Shown: in pieces, positions 14,732 through 22,684 of the stretch
Numbering within the stretch: the stretch's first letter is position 1
Layout of the letters: every line of letters starts with the position of its first letter
Assembly: GCA_015523645.1 (NCBI GenBank)
Contig: WAJY01000100.1
Span: 1 to 24,272, forward strand
Source of the DNA: Geoglobus sp.
GTDB taxonomy: Archaea; Halobacteriota; Archaeoglobi; Archaeoglobales; Archaeoglobaceae
Direction: 5' to 3'
Length of the DNA stretch: 24,272 bases
Notes under the pieces: generated by a model
Database searches by the model: none
What the model was told of the DNA's origin: nothing
What the model saw: the letters and a program-made list of their open reading frames with translations, nothing else
Position numbers and translations under genes: made by a program

Positions 14732-16306
14732 ATGAAGTGGAGAGCTTTAAATTATGAAACTTATGAGGAGGCAGTTGAGAACTACAAACCAGAAGAGAGG
14801 TGGAAGGTTTTTGATGGAACACCAGAGAAATTTAACATAGCCCATGAATGCATTGACCGGCATAAAAGTGGAGTGGCTATAAGAGTCAAGTTTTCAAACG
14901 GTGAAACAGAGTCGTATACGTTTAAAAAGCTTTCAACACTCAGCTCAAAATTTGCAAACATGTTGAAGGAGAGTGGAATTAAGAAAGGGGATAGGATATC
15001 TATACTCCTTGAACCATGTTTAGAATTCTACACAGCCTTTTTTGGTGCTTTAAAAGCCGGAGCAGTTGTAGTCATATGCTCTCCCCTTTTTGGCTATGAA
15101 GCTCTAAAATACAGGATAGAAGACTCAAAATCAAAAATTGTGATTATAGAAAAAGAATTTGAAAAAATGATAAAAGACATCACCCACTCGCTCAACATAG
15201 AGGTTATCTTAAAGGAGGATCTTTTAGATATAATTGAAGACAAAGACAACAACTTTGAATTCACAACATCAGCCAATGATGAGGCGATAATCCAGTACAC
15301 AAGCGGGACTACAGGCTTACCCAAGCCAATAGTATATAAGCATAAAAGCTTAGTTACATTTACCCCCACAGCCAAGTTTGCTTATGGAATAGAGGAGGGC
15401 GATAGATTTTTCTGCACGTCTCCATTGGCATGGGGACACGGCGTCTGGGGTGGAACCTTGGCACCACTGATAATCGGAGTTACCACAGCAACTCGCTCTG
15501 GAAAATTTATTCCAGAAAAAGTATTAGAAGCAATTGAGGAGTTTAAAGTGAATAACATAACGCTAACTCCAACTGCAGTTAGAATGTTGCTTTCTAACCA
15601 GAATTTTGAGAAGTATGAGATAAGTGTGGAGAAGCTGACATATACTGGAGAGCACATGGACATGGACACATTTTGGGAGGTTAGGGAAAAATTTGGCGTT
15701 TATCCATACGGGCTTTACGGTTCGACTGAGTATGGTCCAATCCTTGCAAACTTTGCAGGCTTCAAGAACTGGAAGATAAAGCCAGGAAGTTTGGGTAAGC
15801 CTTATCCGGGGATGGAGGTTGCTGTGATAGATGATGATGGAAATGTACTACCTCCAAATTCTCTTGGGGACATAGCCTTCAAAAAACGTGGAAAATGGGT
15901 GAGGATTGGTGATGCAGGAATCGTTGATGAGGAAGGATACTTTTGGTATAAGGGAAGAAGTGACGACGTCATAAAATCCTCAGGATACAGAATTGGACCA
16001 GAAGAGGTAGAATCAGTGATAAATAAGCATCCAGCTGTTCTGGAAAGTGCGGTTATCGGTAAGCCTGACAAAATAAGGGGTCAGATCGTGAAAGCTTTTG
16101 TTAGACTTAAACCAGAATTTAAACCATCTGAAGAGCTGAAAATTGAGATTCAGGAGTTTACAAAAAAGAATCTGAGCAAATATGCATATCCAAGAGAGAT
16201 AGAATTTATAGAGGAAATCCCAAAAGCCATGGATGGCTCAAAGATAAGGAGAAAGGAGCTAAGGATGAGAGAGCTAGAAAAACTGAAGGGTTGTATTTAT
16301 GAGTGA
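14732..16306 (+). CDS. Acyl/aryl-CoA synthetase (AMP-forming, benzoate- or medium-chain acyl-CoA ligase type)
   Basis: Activates a carboxylic acid to its CoA thioester through an acyl-adenylate. The 524 residues show the family's core motifs in order: P-loop QYTSGTTGLPKP (188-199), YGSTEYGP (329-336), GDAG with Asp394, the hinge RSDDVIKSSGYRIGPEEVE (409-427), and the C-terminal PKAMDGSKIRRKEL with catalytic Lys504. That last motif has one extra residue compared with the usual SGKIxRR form. Overall pattern fits the acetyl-/benzoate-CoA ligase branch. The neighbouring crotonase and UbiD genes favour an aromatic or cyclic acid, but the substrate cannot be read from sequence. First gene of a three-gene operon. 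Confidence 0.88.
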   Translation: MKWRALNYETYEEAVENYKPEERWKVFDGTPEKFNIAHECIDRHKSGVAIRVKFSNGETESYTFKKLSTLSSKFANMLKESGIKKGDRISILLEPCLEFYTAFFGALKAGAVVVICSPLFGYEALKYRIEDSKSKIVIIEKEFEKMIKDITHSLNIEVILKEDLLDIIEDKDNNFEFTTSANDEAIIQYTSGTTGLPKPIVYKHKSLVTFTPTAKFAYGIEEGDRFFCTSPLAWGHGVWGGTLAPLIIGVTTATRSGKFIPEKVLEAIEEFKVNNITLTPTAVRMLLSNQNFEKYEISVEKLTYTGEHMDMDTFWEVREKFGVYPYGLYGSTEYGPILANFAGFKNWKIKPGSLGKPYPGMEVAVIDDDGNVLPPNSLGDIAFKKRGKWVRIGDAGIVDEEGYFWYKGRSDDVIKSSGYRIGPEEVESVINKHPAVLESAVIGKPDKIRGQIVKAFVRLKPEFKPSEELKIEIQEFTKKNLSKYAYPREIEFIEEIPKAMDGSKIRRKELRMRELEKLKGCIYE

Positions 16307-16487
16307 GAGTTTAATCTGTGGTTTTTGTGGTGAAGCTGTAAAGCCTGTGAGAATTGAGGAGAGAAATGTAGTAAAATATTACTGTGAAAATTGTAATAGC
16401 TTGATAGCAGCCTATCAGAAAGAGTTTGAGGAAAAACTGAAGTTTGGAAAACTTTTCAAGAGAAGGTCTCTTGGCAATAGAAAATAG
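16299..16487 (+). CDS. Small zinc ribbon protein
   Basis: A 62-residue protein with two CxxC pairs, Cys7/Cys10 (CGFC) and Cys29/Cys32 (CENC), then a basic helical tail (YQKEFEEKLKFGKLFKRR). Its ATG lies within the last codons of the CoA synthetase (8-base overlap), and its stop touches the ribosome-binding site of the next gene, so all three are co-translated. It echoes the zinc ribbon fused to the crotonase on the other strand and, in position, the DUF35-type zinc ribbons found with archaeal acyl-CoA enzymes. It may be a docking or stability subunit for its neighbours. Function is inferred from context only. Confidence 0.72.
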   Translation: MSESLICGFCGEAVKPVRIEERNVVKYYCENCNSLIAAYQKEFEEKLKFGKLFKRRSLGNRK

Positions 16488-16497
16488 GAGGTTGATG

Positions 16498-17670
16498 ATG
16501 AAAGTTGAGATTGCTGAAGGAAGGATTACAAGTGAAGCCTTGGAGAAATGGTGCGAGAGAATAGGCATTCCTTTAAGGATCAGAAACATATTCAACACTG
16601 AGGTGACAAAGGATAGCATAAAACACTTTGTTGACGGAATTGGAGACACAAACCCACTGTGGACTGACGAGGAGTATGCTAGAAACACTTCCTATGGGAA
16701 AATTCCTGCTCCTCCCAACTGGCTTTACAGTGTATTCCCAACTTGGATACTACAGGGGCTTCCTGGAGTTCATGGTTTTCATGCAGGTAGTGAGTGGACA
16801 TTTTACAAGCCTGTGAGAGTGGGAGATACCATAAAGCCAAAATGCACTTTCACAGGATTTGAAGTCAGACCAAGCGAGTTTGCAGGTAAATCTGTTATAG
16901 AGTATCAGCATTCGGAGTTTTATAATCAGAAAAATGAGCTGGTTGCTGAGACGGATGTTTGGATAGTCAGAACAGAAAGAGGATCTGCCAGAAAGAGAGG
17001 TAAGTATTCAAAATACACTCTACCCCATCCTTGGAAAGAGGAGGAGCTTAAAAAGATTGAAGAGAAGATTCTTTCGGAAAAACCAAGAGGAGAGAACCAT
17101 CTATTCTGGGAGGATGTTAATGTGGGTGATGAACTTCCAGAAATAGTAAAAGGTCCATTTGGGCTTACAGACATGATAGCATTCTGCATAGGTGCAAATC
17201 CCGTTGGAATAAAAGCTTTCAAATCTGCATTAGAGTTCTACAAGAAACATCCAGCATGGGCGATTAGAGACCCAAATACCTACGCTTTGGAGCCAGTTTT
17301 TGCTGTTCACTACAATAAGTTTGTTGCAAACTCAGCTGGACTTCCATATCCATATGACGTGGGAGTTCAAAGACACTGCTGGCTGATACAGTTGCTGACA
17401 AACTACATAGGAAATGAAGGCTGGCTTAAGAAGAACTATGCAGAATACAGAAGGTTCTTTTATTTCTCTGATGTTGTCTGGATAAAAGGAAAAGTCGTTT
17501 CAAAATACATATCAGAAGGCAGGGAGCCATGTATAGACATAGAAACCCATGCCTTTAACCAAAGAGGTGAGGATATAATGCCAGGCTTTTCAACGGTTGT
17601 TCTCCCCTCAAAGGAATATGACTATTGGCCTGTAAAAGCTAGATTAAAAGGAAAAATAGGGATAAATTAA
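16498..17670 (+). CDS. MaoC-like double-hotdog acyl-CoA dehydratase-type protein
   Basis: A 390-residue protein with two hotdog domains (about 30-160 and 205-375). The first carries the hydratase-2 region DGIGDTNPLWTDEEYA, then GKIPAPP. Canonical R-specific enoyl-CoA hydratases have NP(L/I)H here; this protein has Trp55 where the catalytic His would be, while Asp50 is kept. The second domain shows no clear D...H pair (AFCIGANPVGIKAF). It may therefore act on another bond, or serve as an acyl-CoA binding or dehydrating partner. Start at ATG 16498 is chosen for the AGGAGG site six bases upstream; ATG 16495 is the alternative. Last gene of the forward operon, ending five bases from the convergent CoA ligase gene. 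Confidence 0.8.
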   Translation: MKVEIAEGRITSEALEKWCERIGIPLRIRNIFNTEVTKDSIKHFVDGIGDTNPLWTDEEYARNTSYGKIPAPPNWLYSVFPTWILQGLPGVHGFHAGSEWTFYKPVRVGDTIKPKCTFTGFEVRPSEFAGKSVIEYQHSEFYNQKNELVAETDVWIVRTERGSARKRGKYSKYTLPHPWKEEELKKIEEKILSEKPRGENHLFWEDVNVGDELPEIVKGPFGLTDMIAFCIGANPVGIKAFKSALEFYKKHPAWAIRDPNTYALEPVFAVHYNKFVANSAGLPYPYDVGVQRHCWLIQLLTNYIGNEGWLKKNYAEYRRFFYFSDVVWIKGKVVSKYISEGREPCIDIETHAFNQRGEDIMPGFSTVVLPSKEYDYWPVKARLKGKIGIN

Positions 17671-17675
17671 TGTGT

Positions 17676-19118
17676 TTATTTTTCTCTTTTATCAACAACC
17701 CTTCTCGCCTTCAGTGTCTGTTTTGGTAATGTGCCATAGGATAGGGTTTTGACATTAACTCTGAGTCCCAAAGCTCTTTTTAGATCGACGGCTAGTTTTT
17801 CCTCGATTTCCTTCCATTTTTCCCTTGGAACTGTAGGTAAGGGCTCAACCTCAACTGTAAGCTCATCCAAACCGGTTTGGGGGTTTACGTCGATGACTAT
17901 CCTGAATTCTTCCCCAAGCTCGTTGTAGCTCCTTACAACCTCCTCTATTGTCGTTGGATGTATACCAACTCCCTTTATTTTCAGCATGTCATCAGCTCTG
18001 CCTAAAAGCCCTCCTTTAAATGCCAGTGATGTCCTGCCACAACTGCAATTCCAATCTTCGTCTATGACGATATAATCTCCTTGGAGATATCTGAGCAGTG
18101 GGCTCCCCTCAAGGAATATGTTTGTGACAGCCAGCAACCCCTTCTCTCCAGGTGGCAGAGGTTCGAGCGTCTCCTCGTCTAAAGCTTCACTGATAATGAA
18201 CTCCGGTAACTGGTGGAAGTTTGGAGGTCTATTCTCCTCTGAAGAGAGAACAGCCTCTTCATAACACAGCATAGCATTTGGATGTGTCTCTGTTGAGCCT
18301 GGGTAGTCAACTACAAGTGCATCCCATAGCTCTTGAATCCTCTTTCTTGTTGAAGGAATTGCCCCTCCTGCCTCTCCAGCTACAAATATCATCTCAACTT
18401 TTGTATCCTTTGCAGGATCTACTCCAAGCTTTTCAGCAACCTTTGCCAAATGTATTATGTATGAGGGCGTTCCGAAGAGAACTGTTACTCCAAAGTTCTT
18501 TATGAAATCTATCTTTCTTTCATCATGCATACCACCAGTTGGAATCTGAGGTACACCTATTCTAAAAATTCCCAACATTGGAGACCAAGCACCAGCAGCC
18601 GGAACCAACGGAAATGTTGTAAGAACAAGATGTCCTGGTTTTATCCCTCCTCCGTAGAAGTCTATAGCACACACATATGACAGCATTTGCCAGTCATGCT
18701 GTGTATAAAGAAACGCCCTAGGTCGTGCTGTTGTACCGCTTGTTGCATAAAGTATGGATCCATTTTTCATCCACTCATCAGGATTTATGGACCAGTAGTC
18801 CCCAAATGGTGGATTTTCCTCTGAAGAAGCTACAAAATCGGCTTTTACAATCACTGGGAACTTTTTGAGATCATCTAGTGTTTTTATATCATCTGGTGTT
18901 AGGTTTGCCTCTTTAAACTTTCTTCTGAAAAAAGGGCTGTATTCCCACAAATATTTTGAGAGAAGTCTGAGCTTCTCTTCTTGGATTTTCCTGACTTCTG
19001 GTAGAGGACGAGTCTCAACAGCTCTGTCATAGTATCTCTCATCTGTTGGTTTCCATCCATGCAGATTTGGAGCGTATTTTTCTTGAATAGCAACCCATTC
19101 TTTTCTGAGATCAGCCAA
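17676..19118 (-). CDS. PaaK-like (phenylacetate/benzoate-type) CoA ligase
   Basis: AMP-forming ligase of the phenylacetate-CoA ligase family: P-loop ILYATSGTTARPRAFLYT (about 122-139), DYPGSTETH, a Cys pair in WNCSCGRT, LLGRADDMLKIKGVGIHP, and a C-terminal TLPKQTLKARRV with the expected Lys. It likely makes the CoA ester of the carboxylated product of the UbiD enzymes just upstream. The start is TTG 19118, two bases after the preceding stop, with AGGAGGTGA about 6 bases upstream; the longer frame from TTG 19148 would start before that site and overlap the previous gene. Last of the five genes transcribed from 22666. Substrate (benzoate, phenylacetate or other) is not determined. Confidence 0.87.
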   Translation of the reverse strand: MADLRKEWVAIQEKYAPNLHGWKPTDERYYDRAVETRPLPEVRKIQEEKLRLLSKYLWEYSPFFRRKFKEANLTPDDIKTLDDLKKFPVIVKADFVASSEENPPFGDYWSINPDEWMKNGSILYATSGTTARPRAFLYTQHDWQMLSYVCAIDFYGGGIKPGHLVLTTFPLVPAAGAWSPMLGIFRIGVPQIPTGGMHDERKIDFIKNFGVTVLFGTPSYIIHLAKVAEKLGVDPAKDTKVEMIFVAGEAGGAIPSTRKRIQELWDALVVDYPGSTETHPNAMLCYEEAVLSSEENRPPNFHQLPEFIISEALDEETLEPLPPGEKGLLAVTNIFLEGSPLLRYLQGDYIVIDEDWNCSCGRTSLAFKGGLLGRADDMLKIKGVGIHPTTIEEVVRSYNELGEEFRIVIDVNPQTGLDELTVEVEPLPTVPREKWKEIEEKLAVDLKRALGLRVNVKTLSYGTLPKQTLKARRVVDKREK

Positions 19119-19119
19119 T

Positions 19120-19458
19120 TTAATCACCTCCTGAAGCTTTTCTTTCAAGAAGTGATCTGATAACTGAGTCTTTGCTCAGTTTTGCTGAAACCCTTTTGAC
19201 CACTTCAACTCTCTCCTTCTCCACTTCTTCCAAAATTTTTATTCCCCAAGGTTTCGGTTGCCTCTCAGCCCTTTCCTTGTAGATCTCAGTTTCGTAAACT
19301 CTGATCCAAAGTTTGTCTAAACCTTCGCCAACATCTTTTGAGATTACAGCCCTTACTTTTTTGTATTCAAATGTGTCGCAGTCTCTAATCTCAACGATCT
19401 GTTCGCCCTCTTTAAGCTCCTGATCTTTGTGGAGGAAGAGTTCATATTCCTTGCTCAT
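19120..19458 (-). CDS. Small UbiD-associated protein b
   Basis: 112 residues, not a family I can name. Its first 70 or so residues match the 79-residue protein encoded upstream (20960-21199). GEQIVEIRDCDTFEYKKVRAVISK aligns with GEPVVIEVMDENMMWKKVKARLSK, and PWGIKILEEVEKE with SWYMKILEEVNE. A longer middle and a helical, basic tail of about 30 residues (VVKRVSAKLSKDSVIRSLL) are extra. It sits between UbiD-family copy B (3 bases) and the ligase, so it is probably a small subunit of that (de)carboxylase. It has none of the CxxC pairs of VdcD/BsdD-type small proteins of known UbiD operons. Confidence 0.72.
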   Translation of the reverse strand: MSKEYELFLHKDQELKEGEQIVEIRDCDTFEYKKVRAVISKDVGEGLDKLWIRVYETEIYKERAERQPKPWGIKILEEVEKERVEVVKRVSAKLSKDSVIRSLLERKASGGD

Positions 19459-19460
19459 AT

Positions 19461-20960
19461 CTATTCACCGGTCCATTTTGGCCATTCTGCCCAGTATGGA
19501 TCGACCTCCTTAACAATCGGCTCAACTTCAAATCCGTATTCCTTCCATTCCTCCACGACCTTCTTTCTCAACTCTTCAGGGAAAATCTCCTCAAAGCTGC
19601 ATCGGATACCAAGCCACTCTTTCTTGAACTTACCGGGATCAAAGTCAGCAACTATGAGCATGGTTGATGTTACTGCTTTGCTCGGATATCTGGCATTTAC
19701 AGGAACCCTGTATTCTTCCTCCGAGATTATCCACCCTTCCTGAGGATGCGCTTTGAACACCCAGTCATTAAAGGCAGCTTCCAGTTCAAAGTCTGGATCA
19801 AGTGTAGCACTCACCCATATTATCTTATCGAAGTAAACAGAGTTGTTGTAGAGGTGTCTTGAAACAACCCAGGGCCAGCCTGGATGAACGATCTTTCCTG
19901 CAACGATGCAGAAGCCAAGTCTAGCCTCAACTGGTAGATGAACCCATCTAACAGTTCCGAAGTAGTATTCATCGCATATTCTTTTCAGTTCTGCTGAATG
20001 CATCAATGAGAGTAGAGTAAGATAGTCTCCGAATTTAGCCGGTTCCACAAAAACTGGTATTATTGGATTCTTTCTCATCGTTATCGCTTTGATCTTCATT
20101 ACCGGCTGATCTCTTTCTCTGTAATACTTGAACGCTCCGGTAAATGGTCCTTCTTTTGCCCTCTCTCTTGGCAAAAGTTCACCCTCTATAACTACCTCTG
20201 CATCTGCTGGAACCAACAAGTCTGATGTCTCTGTTTTAACGAGCTCAAGTGGAGTTCTTGAAAGAGAACTGGCAGTCTCTGGGATATAGGTTCCTGGTAG
20301 CAAGAGCATAAACTGGGTTGCAACAGTTAGCGAGGGATCTCCACCTAAAACAATTGCACACTGAAGTTTTTCTCCCTTCTCCTCGGATTTCTTGAATACC
20401 TTGGCAACAGAGGATTCTGGATAATCAAGCAGAGGAATTGCTAAGGTGTTTTTGTTCACTATCATGAATCTCGTAAAGCTCCAAACTTGTAATCCTGTAT
20501 CTGGATCTTTCACAACTATGCACCCATGTCCGTATCTTCCACCATCTCTTTCAGTATGCTTAGGAAACGGGAGTTTTGTCACATCAAGACCCCAACCTTG
20601 CATCGTTTTTTCCTTACATGGGCCGGTATCGACTTCATTTGGTTTTATAGGCTCTCTTAATCTTTCTAAGACTTTACCCACAAACTCCTCATATTTGTTT
20701 GCATCTATGTTTAACGCCATCGATACTCTTTTCCACTGTCTTCTCTTTCCTGGTAGTAAGAGTCCGGGACCGGCAAACATTCCGCTTACGATTCTAGCAT
20801 CATCGTATCCCTTTACCTTATTCAAAAGAAGAGCTGGACCTTTGTTTTCTTGAATTTTCATGAACAACGCTGACGCTTCAACATTCCAGTCAACTTCTCT
20901 GTTTACATCTTTCAATTCGCCAGCCTCACGGAGCTTGTCTATAAATTCTCTCAGATCCAT
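19461..20960 (-). CDS. UbiD-family protein, copy B (lacks a catalytic glutamate)
   Basis: UbiD enzymes use prenylated flavin to add or remove CO2 on aromatic or alpha,beta-unsaturated acids. The 499 residues keep the fold: DGGRYGHGCIVVKDP, an Arg (Arg164) at the position of the catalytic Arg, KTETSDLLVPADAEVVIEGE, and a C-terminal barrel segment. The catalytic EGPFGE motif reads EGPFTG (270-275), so the first Glu is present but the second, general acid/base, is Gly275. The usual DDDVD-like region is also altered (VSATLDPDFE). It is probably a non-catalytic or altered partner of copy A. Start ATG 20960 overlaps the previous stop (TGATG), with GGAGGTGA upstream. Confidence 0.88.
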   Translation of the reverse strand: MDLREFIDKLREAGELKDVNREVDWNVEASALFMKIQENKGPALLLNKVKGYDDARIVSGMFAGPGLLLPGKRRQWKRVSMALNIDANKYEEFVGKVLERLREPIKPNEVDTGPCKEKTMQGWGLDVTKLPFPKHTERDGGRYGHGCIVVKDPDTGLQVWSFTRFMIVNKNTLAIPLLDYPESSVAKVFKKSEEKGEKLQCAIVLGGDPSLTVATQFMLLLPGTYIPETASSLSRTPLELVKTETSDLLVPADAEVVIEGELLPRERAKEGPFTGAFKYYRERDQPVMKIKAITMRKNPIIPVFVEPAKFGDYLTLLSLMHSAELKRICDEYYFGTVRWVHLPVEARLGFCIVAGKIVHPGWPWVVSRHLYNNSVYFDKIIWVSATLDPDFELEAAFNDWVFKAHPQEGWIISEEEYRVPVNARYPSKAVTSTMLIVADFDPGKFKKEWLGIRCSFEEIFPEELRKKVVEEWKEYGFEVEPIVKEVDPYWAEWPKWTGE

Positions 20961-21199
20961 CACTCATTCACCTCCTCCAGTATTTTCATGTACCAGCTTG
21001 TTTTTTCTTGTATCCCTGAAGCATCATCCATCAGTATTGAAACTTCATGTCCTCCTTCCAAGGGCTCCTTGGATAGCCGAGCCTTCACTTTTTTCCACAT
21101 CATGTTCTCGTCCATAACCTCAATAACTACTGGCTCTCCCTCCTCAATCAGCTCCTCTTTCTCCTCCAATTCATTGCTTCTTACAATATACTTAACCAT
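20960..21199 (-). CDS. Small UbiD-associated protein a
   Basis: 79 residues, acidic and beta-rich, with no membrane segment, signal or CxxC pairs. It is similar over most of its length to the 112-residue protein encoded downstream (see that entry), and in both cases it follows a UbiD-family gene directly. The start ATG is 6 bases after the stop of copy A, with GGGTGAAG as ribosome-binding site; the stop overlaps the start of copy B. Conserved pairing suggests an accessory subunit. Known UbiD complexes with extra small subunits include phenylphosphate carboxylase, but I see no clear match to its subunits. Confidence 0.72.
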   Translation of the reverse strand: MVKYIVRSNELEEKEELIEEGEPVVIEVMDENMMWKKVKARLSKEPLEGGHEVSILMDDASGIQEKTSWYMKILEEVNE

Positions 21200-21205
21200 G
21201 CCACT

Positions 21206-22666
21206 TCACCCCTCTTTCAGGTACTCATCAGCAAGTGCATCAACCTTTGACTTTATCTCTTCTGAGTATATCTTCTCATAGTTCAGCCTTCTTGGTCCCA
21301 TTTCCTTCTCATCCCATCTTTTTGATGTGGCATCGAACCATGTTTTTGTTCCGACCCTTCTCTTCCTTTCTTCAGGTGTGTAGTAAACGTTTAGTGTAAC
21401 CCTCGGACCCATTGGAAGTCTGTGAACATCCCTTTTAGGATGAACCTTCAGTGCCAATTCTTCAAGAACAGTTTCTATGTCTGTTGGATCAACATCCTCA
21501 TCGACAATCGTTAGCGTATCTATATGCCCAGGAACAACAGGGAAGGCGAAATAAGCATCAGCCACGTCTCTTGGGTATCCTGGGTATGGAACCTTCGTAG
21601 CTACTACTGCATTGCTCCATGTAAACACCGGATGAAAGCCTGCTGCTGTGACTGGATAACCTCTCATCAACATGCCTGCCATTAGAGCAGGACTGAACCA
21701 CGCTACTGGAAATGGCTGAGAGGAGTTTGGCTTTACACCTTCCACGGTATATGGAATTATTGGATCACTTCTGTGTGTTATTGCCAAAACCCTAGCTACT
21801 GGTCTCATGTGGGTTCCATGAATGTAGCCAATGAACTCTCCAAATGGACCTTCAGGCAGTCTGACATCTTTGAGCACTTCTGCCTCTATAACATGTTCTG
21901 CATCTGCAGGCACCGGGATCTCATTTGTTTCAGCTTTTGTGAGCTCAACCGGAGCACCTCTAAGTCCTCCAGCAAGATCTGCTTCGTTAACAAATGGAGG
22001 TGGAGCAAATGCTGCTGCAGCATTTAGTGATGGTTCTGCAATTGAGATGTTCACAGGCATGTTAAGTCCTTTTGCCTCGTATTCTCTGTAGAAGATATCA
22101 GCGGTTTGCTGACCAGGTGTAAAGTTTAGTATGCATCTATGACTGTCATACATCTGCACCCTGTAGTTTGACCAGTTTATCCAGTCTGTCGTTGGGTGTT
22201 TTACGGCTATTATGTCGAGTGTTGCATATCTTCCACCATCCCCCTGATGTAGATATGGCCATGGGTAATCGAAAAGATTTGCTTCCTCGCCCATTCTTAT
22301 TTCTTCCTTAACCTCACCCCCAGCCACGATCAGCGGCTTTACCGGGGATTGAAGTCTATTCAGTGCCCATCCCAAAAATTCACGGAATGGAATGTTTGGA
22401 TCCAAACCGAACGCTATTGCAAATCTTCTCCAAGGTTTTTTCCAACCGCCGGCATAGGGCTCTGCCAGTAGCGTGTATCCATCAGGATATCCCTTAATTT
22501 TTCTAAAATGGATTGCCGGAGCTCCTCTATCAGGATCTGATACACCATAAGACCTTAATGCAAGTGTTGATATTGCTGCAGCTTCAAGTCTCCAGTGTAC
22601 CTCTTTGTCAATTTCTTTTAACTCTCCTAGCTCCTTCAGTTTTTCCATAAACTCTCTTAAATCCAC
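21206..22666 (-). CDS. UbiD-family (de)carboxylase, copy A (catalytic residues intact)
   Basis: The 486-residue protein shares its start with copy B (DLREF, then GELKE/D), so the two are paralogs. The catalytic motif is complete: EGPFGE with Glu272 and Glu277, followed by FIGYIHG. Arg169 (NYRVQMYD) fits the catalytic Arg, and KAETNEIPVPADAEHVIE carries the Glu that coordinates the metal in known enzymes. The His that usually helps bind that metal looks replaced (FTPGQQTADI). DEDVDPTD near the C-terminus is normal. This is probably the active (de)carboxylase of the operon; no UbiX-type prenyltransferase is in the window. The start is GTG 22666, with GAGGTGATT upstream. First gene of the five-gene reverse operon. 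Confidence 0.9.
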   Translation of the reverse strand: MDLREFMEKLKELGELKEIDKEVHWRLEAAAISTLALRSYGVSDPDRGAPAIHFRKIKGYPDGYTLLAEPYAGGWKKPWRRFAIAFGLDPNIPFREFLGWALNRLQSPVKPLIVAGGEVKEEIRMGEEANLFDYPWPYLHQGDGGRYATLDIIAVKHPTTDWINWSNYRVQMYDSHRCILNFTPGQQTADIFYREYEAKGLNMPVNISIAEPSLNAAAAFAPPPFVNEADLAGGLRGAPVELTKAETNEIPVPADAEHVIEAEVLKDVRLPEGPFGEFIGYIHGTHMRPVARVLAITHRSDPIIPYTVEGVKPNSSQPFPVAWFSPALMAGMLMRGYPVTAAGFHPVFTWSNAVVATKVPYPGYPRDVADAYFAFPVVPGHIDTLTIVDEDVDPTDIETVLEELALKVHPKRDVHRLPMGPRVTLNVYYTPEERKRRVGTKTWFDATSKRWDEKEMGPRRLNYEKIYSEEIKSKVDALADEYLKEG

Positions 22667-22684
22667 AACAAATCACCTCTCGTC

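Noticed and set aside
18153..18175. GGTTCGAGC-like sequence as a possible tRNA T-loop
   Set aside because: It is inside the PaaK-like ligase coding region, with no cloverleaf around it.
19118..19148. Longer frame of the PaaK-like ligase starting at TTG 19148
   Set aside because: It would begin upstream of the perfect ribosome-binding site and overlap the preceding gene by 29 bases; TTG 19118 fits better.
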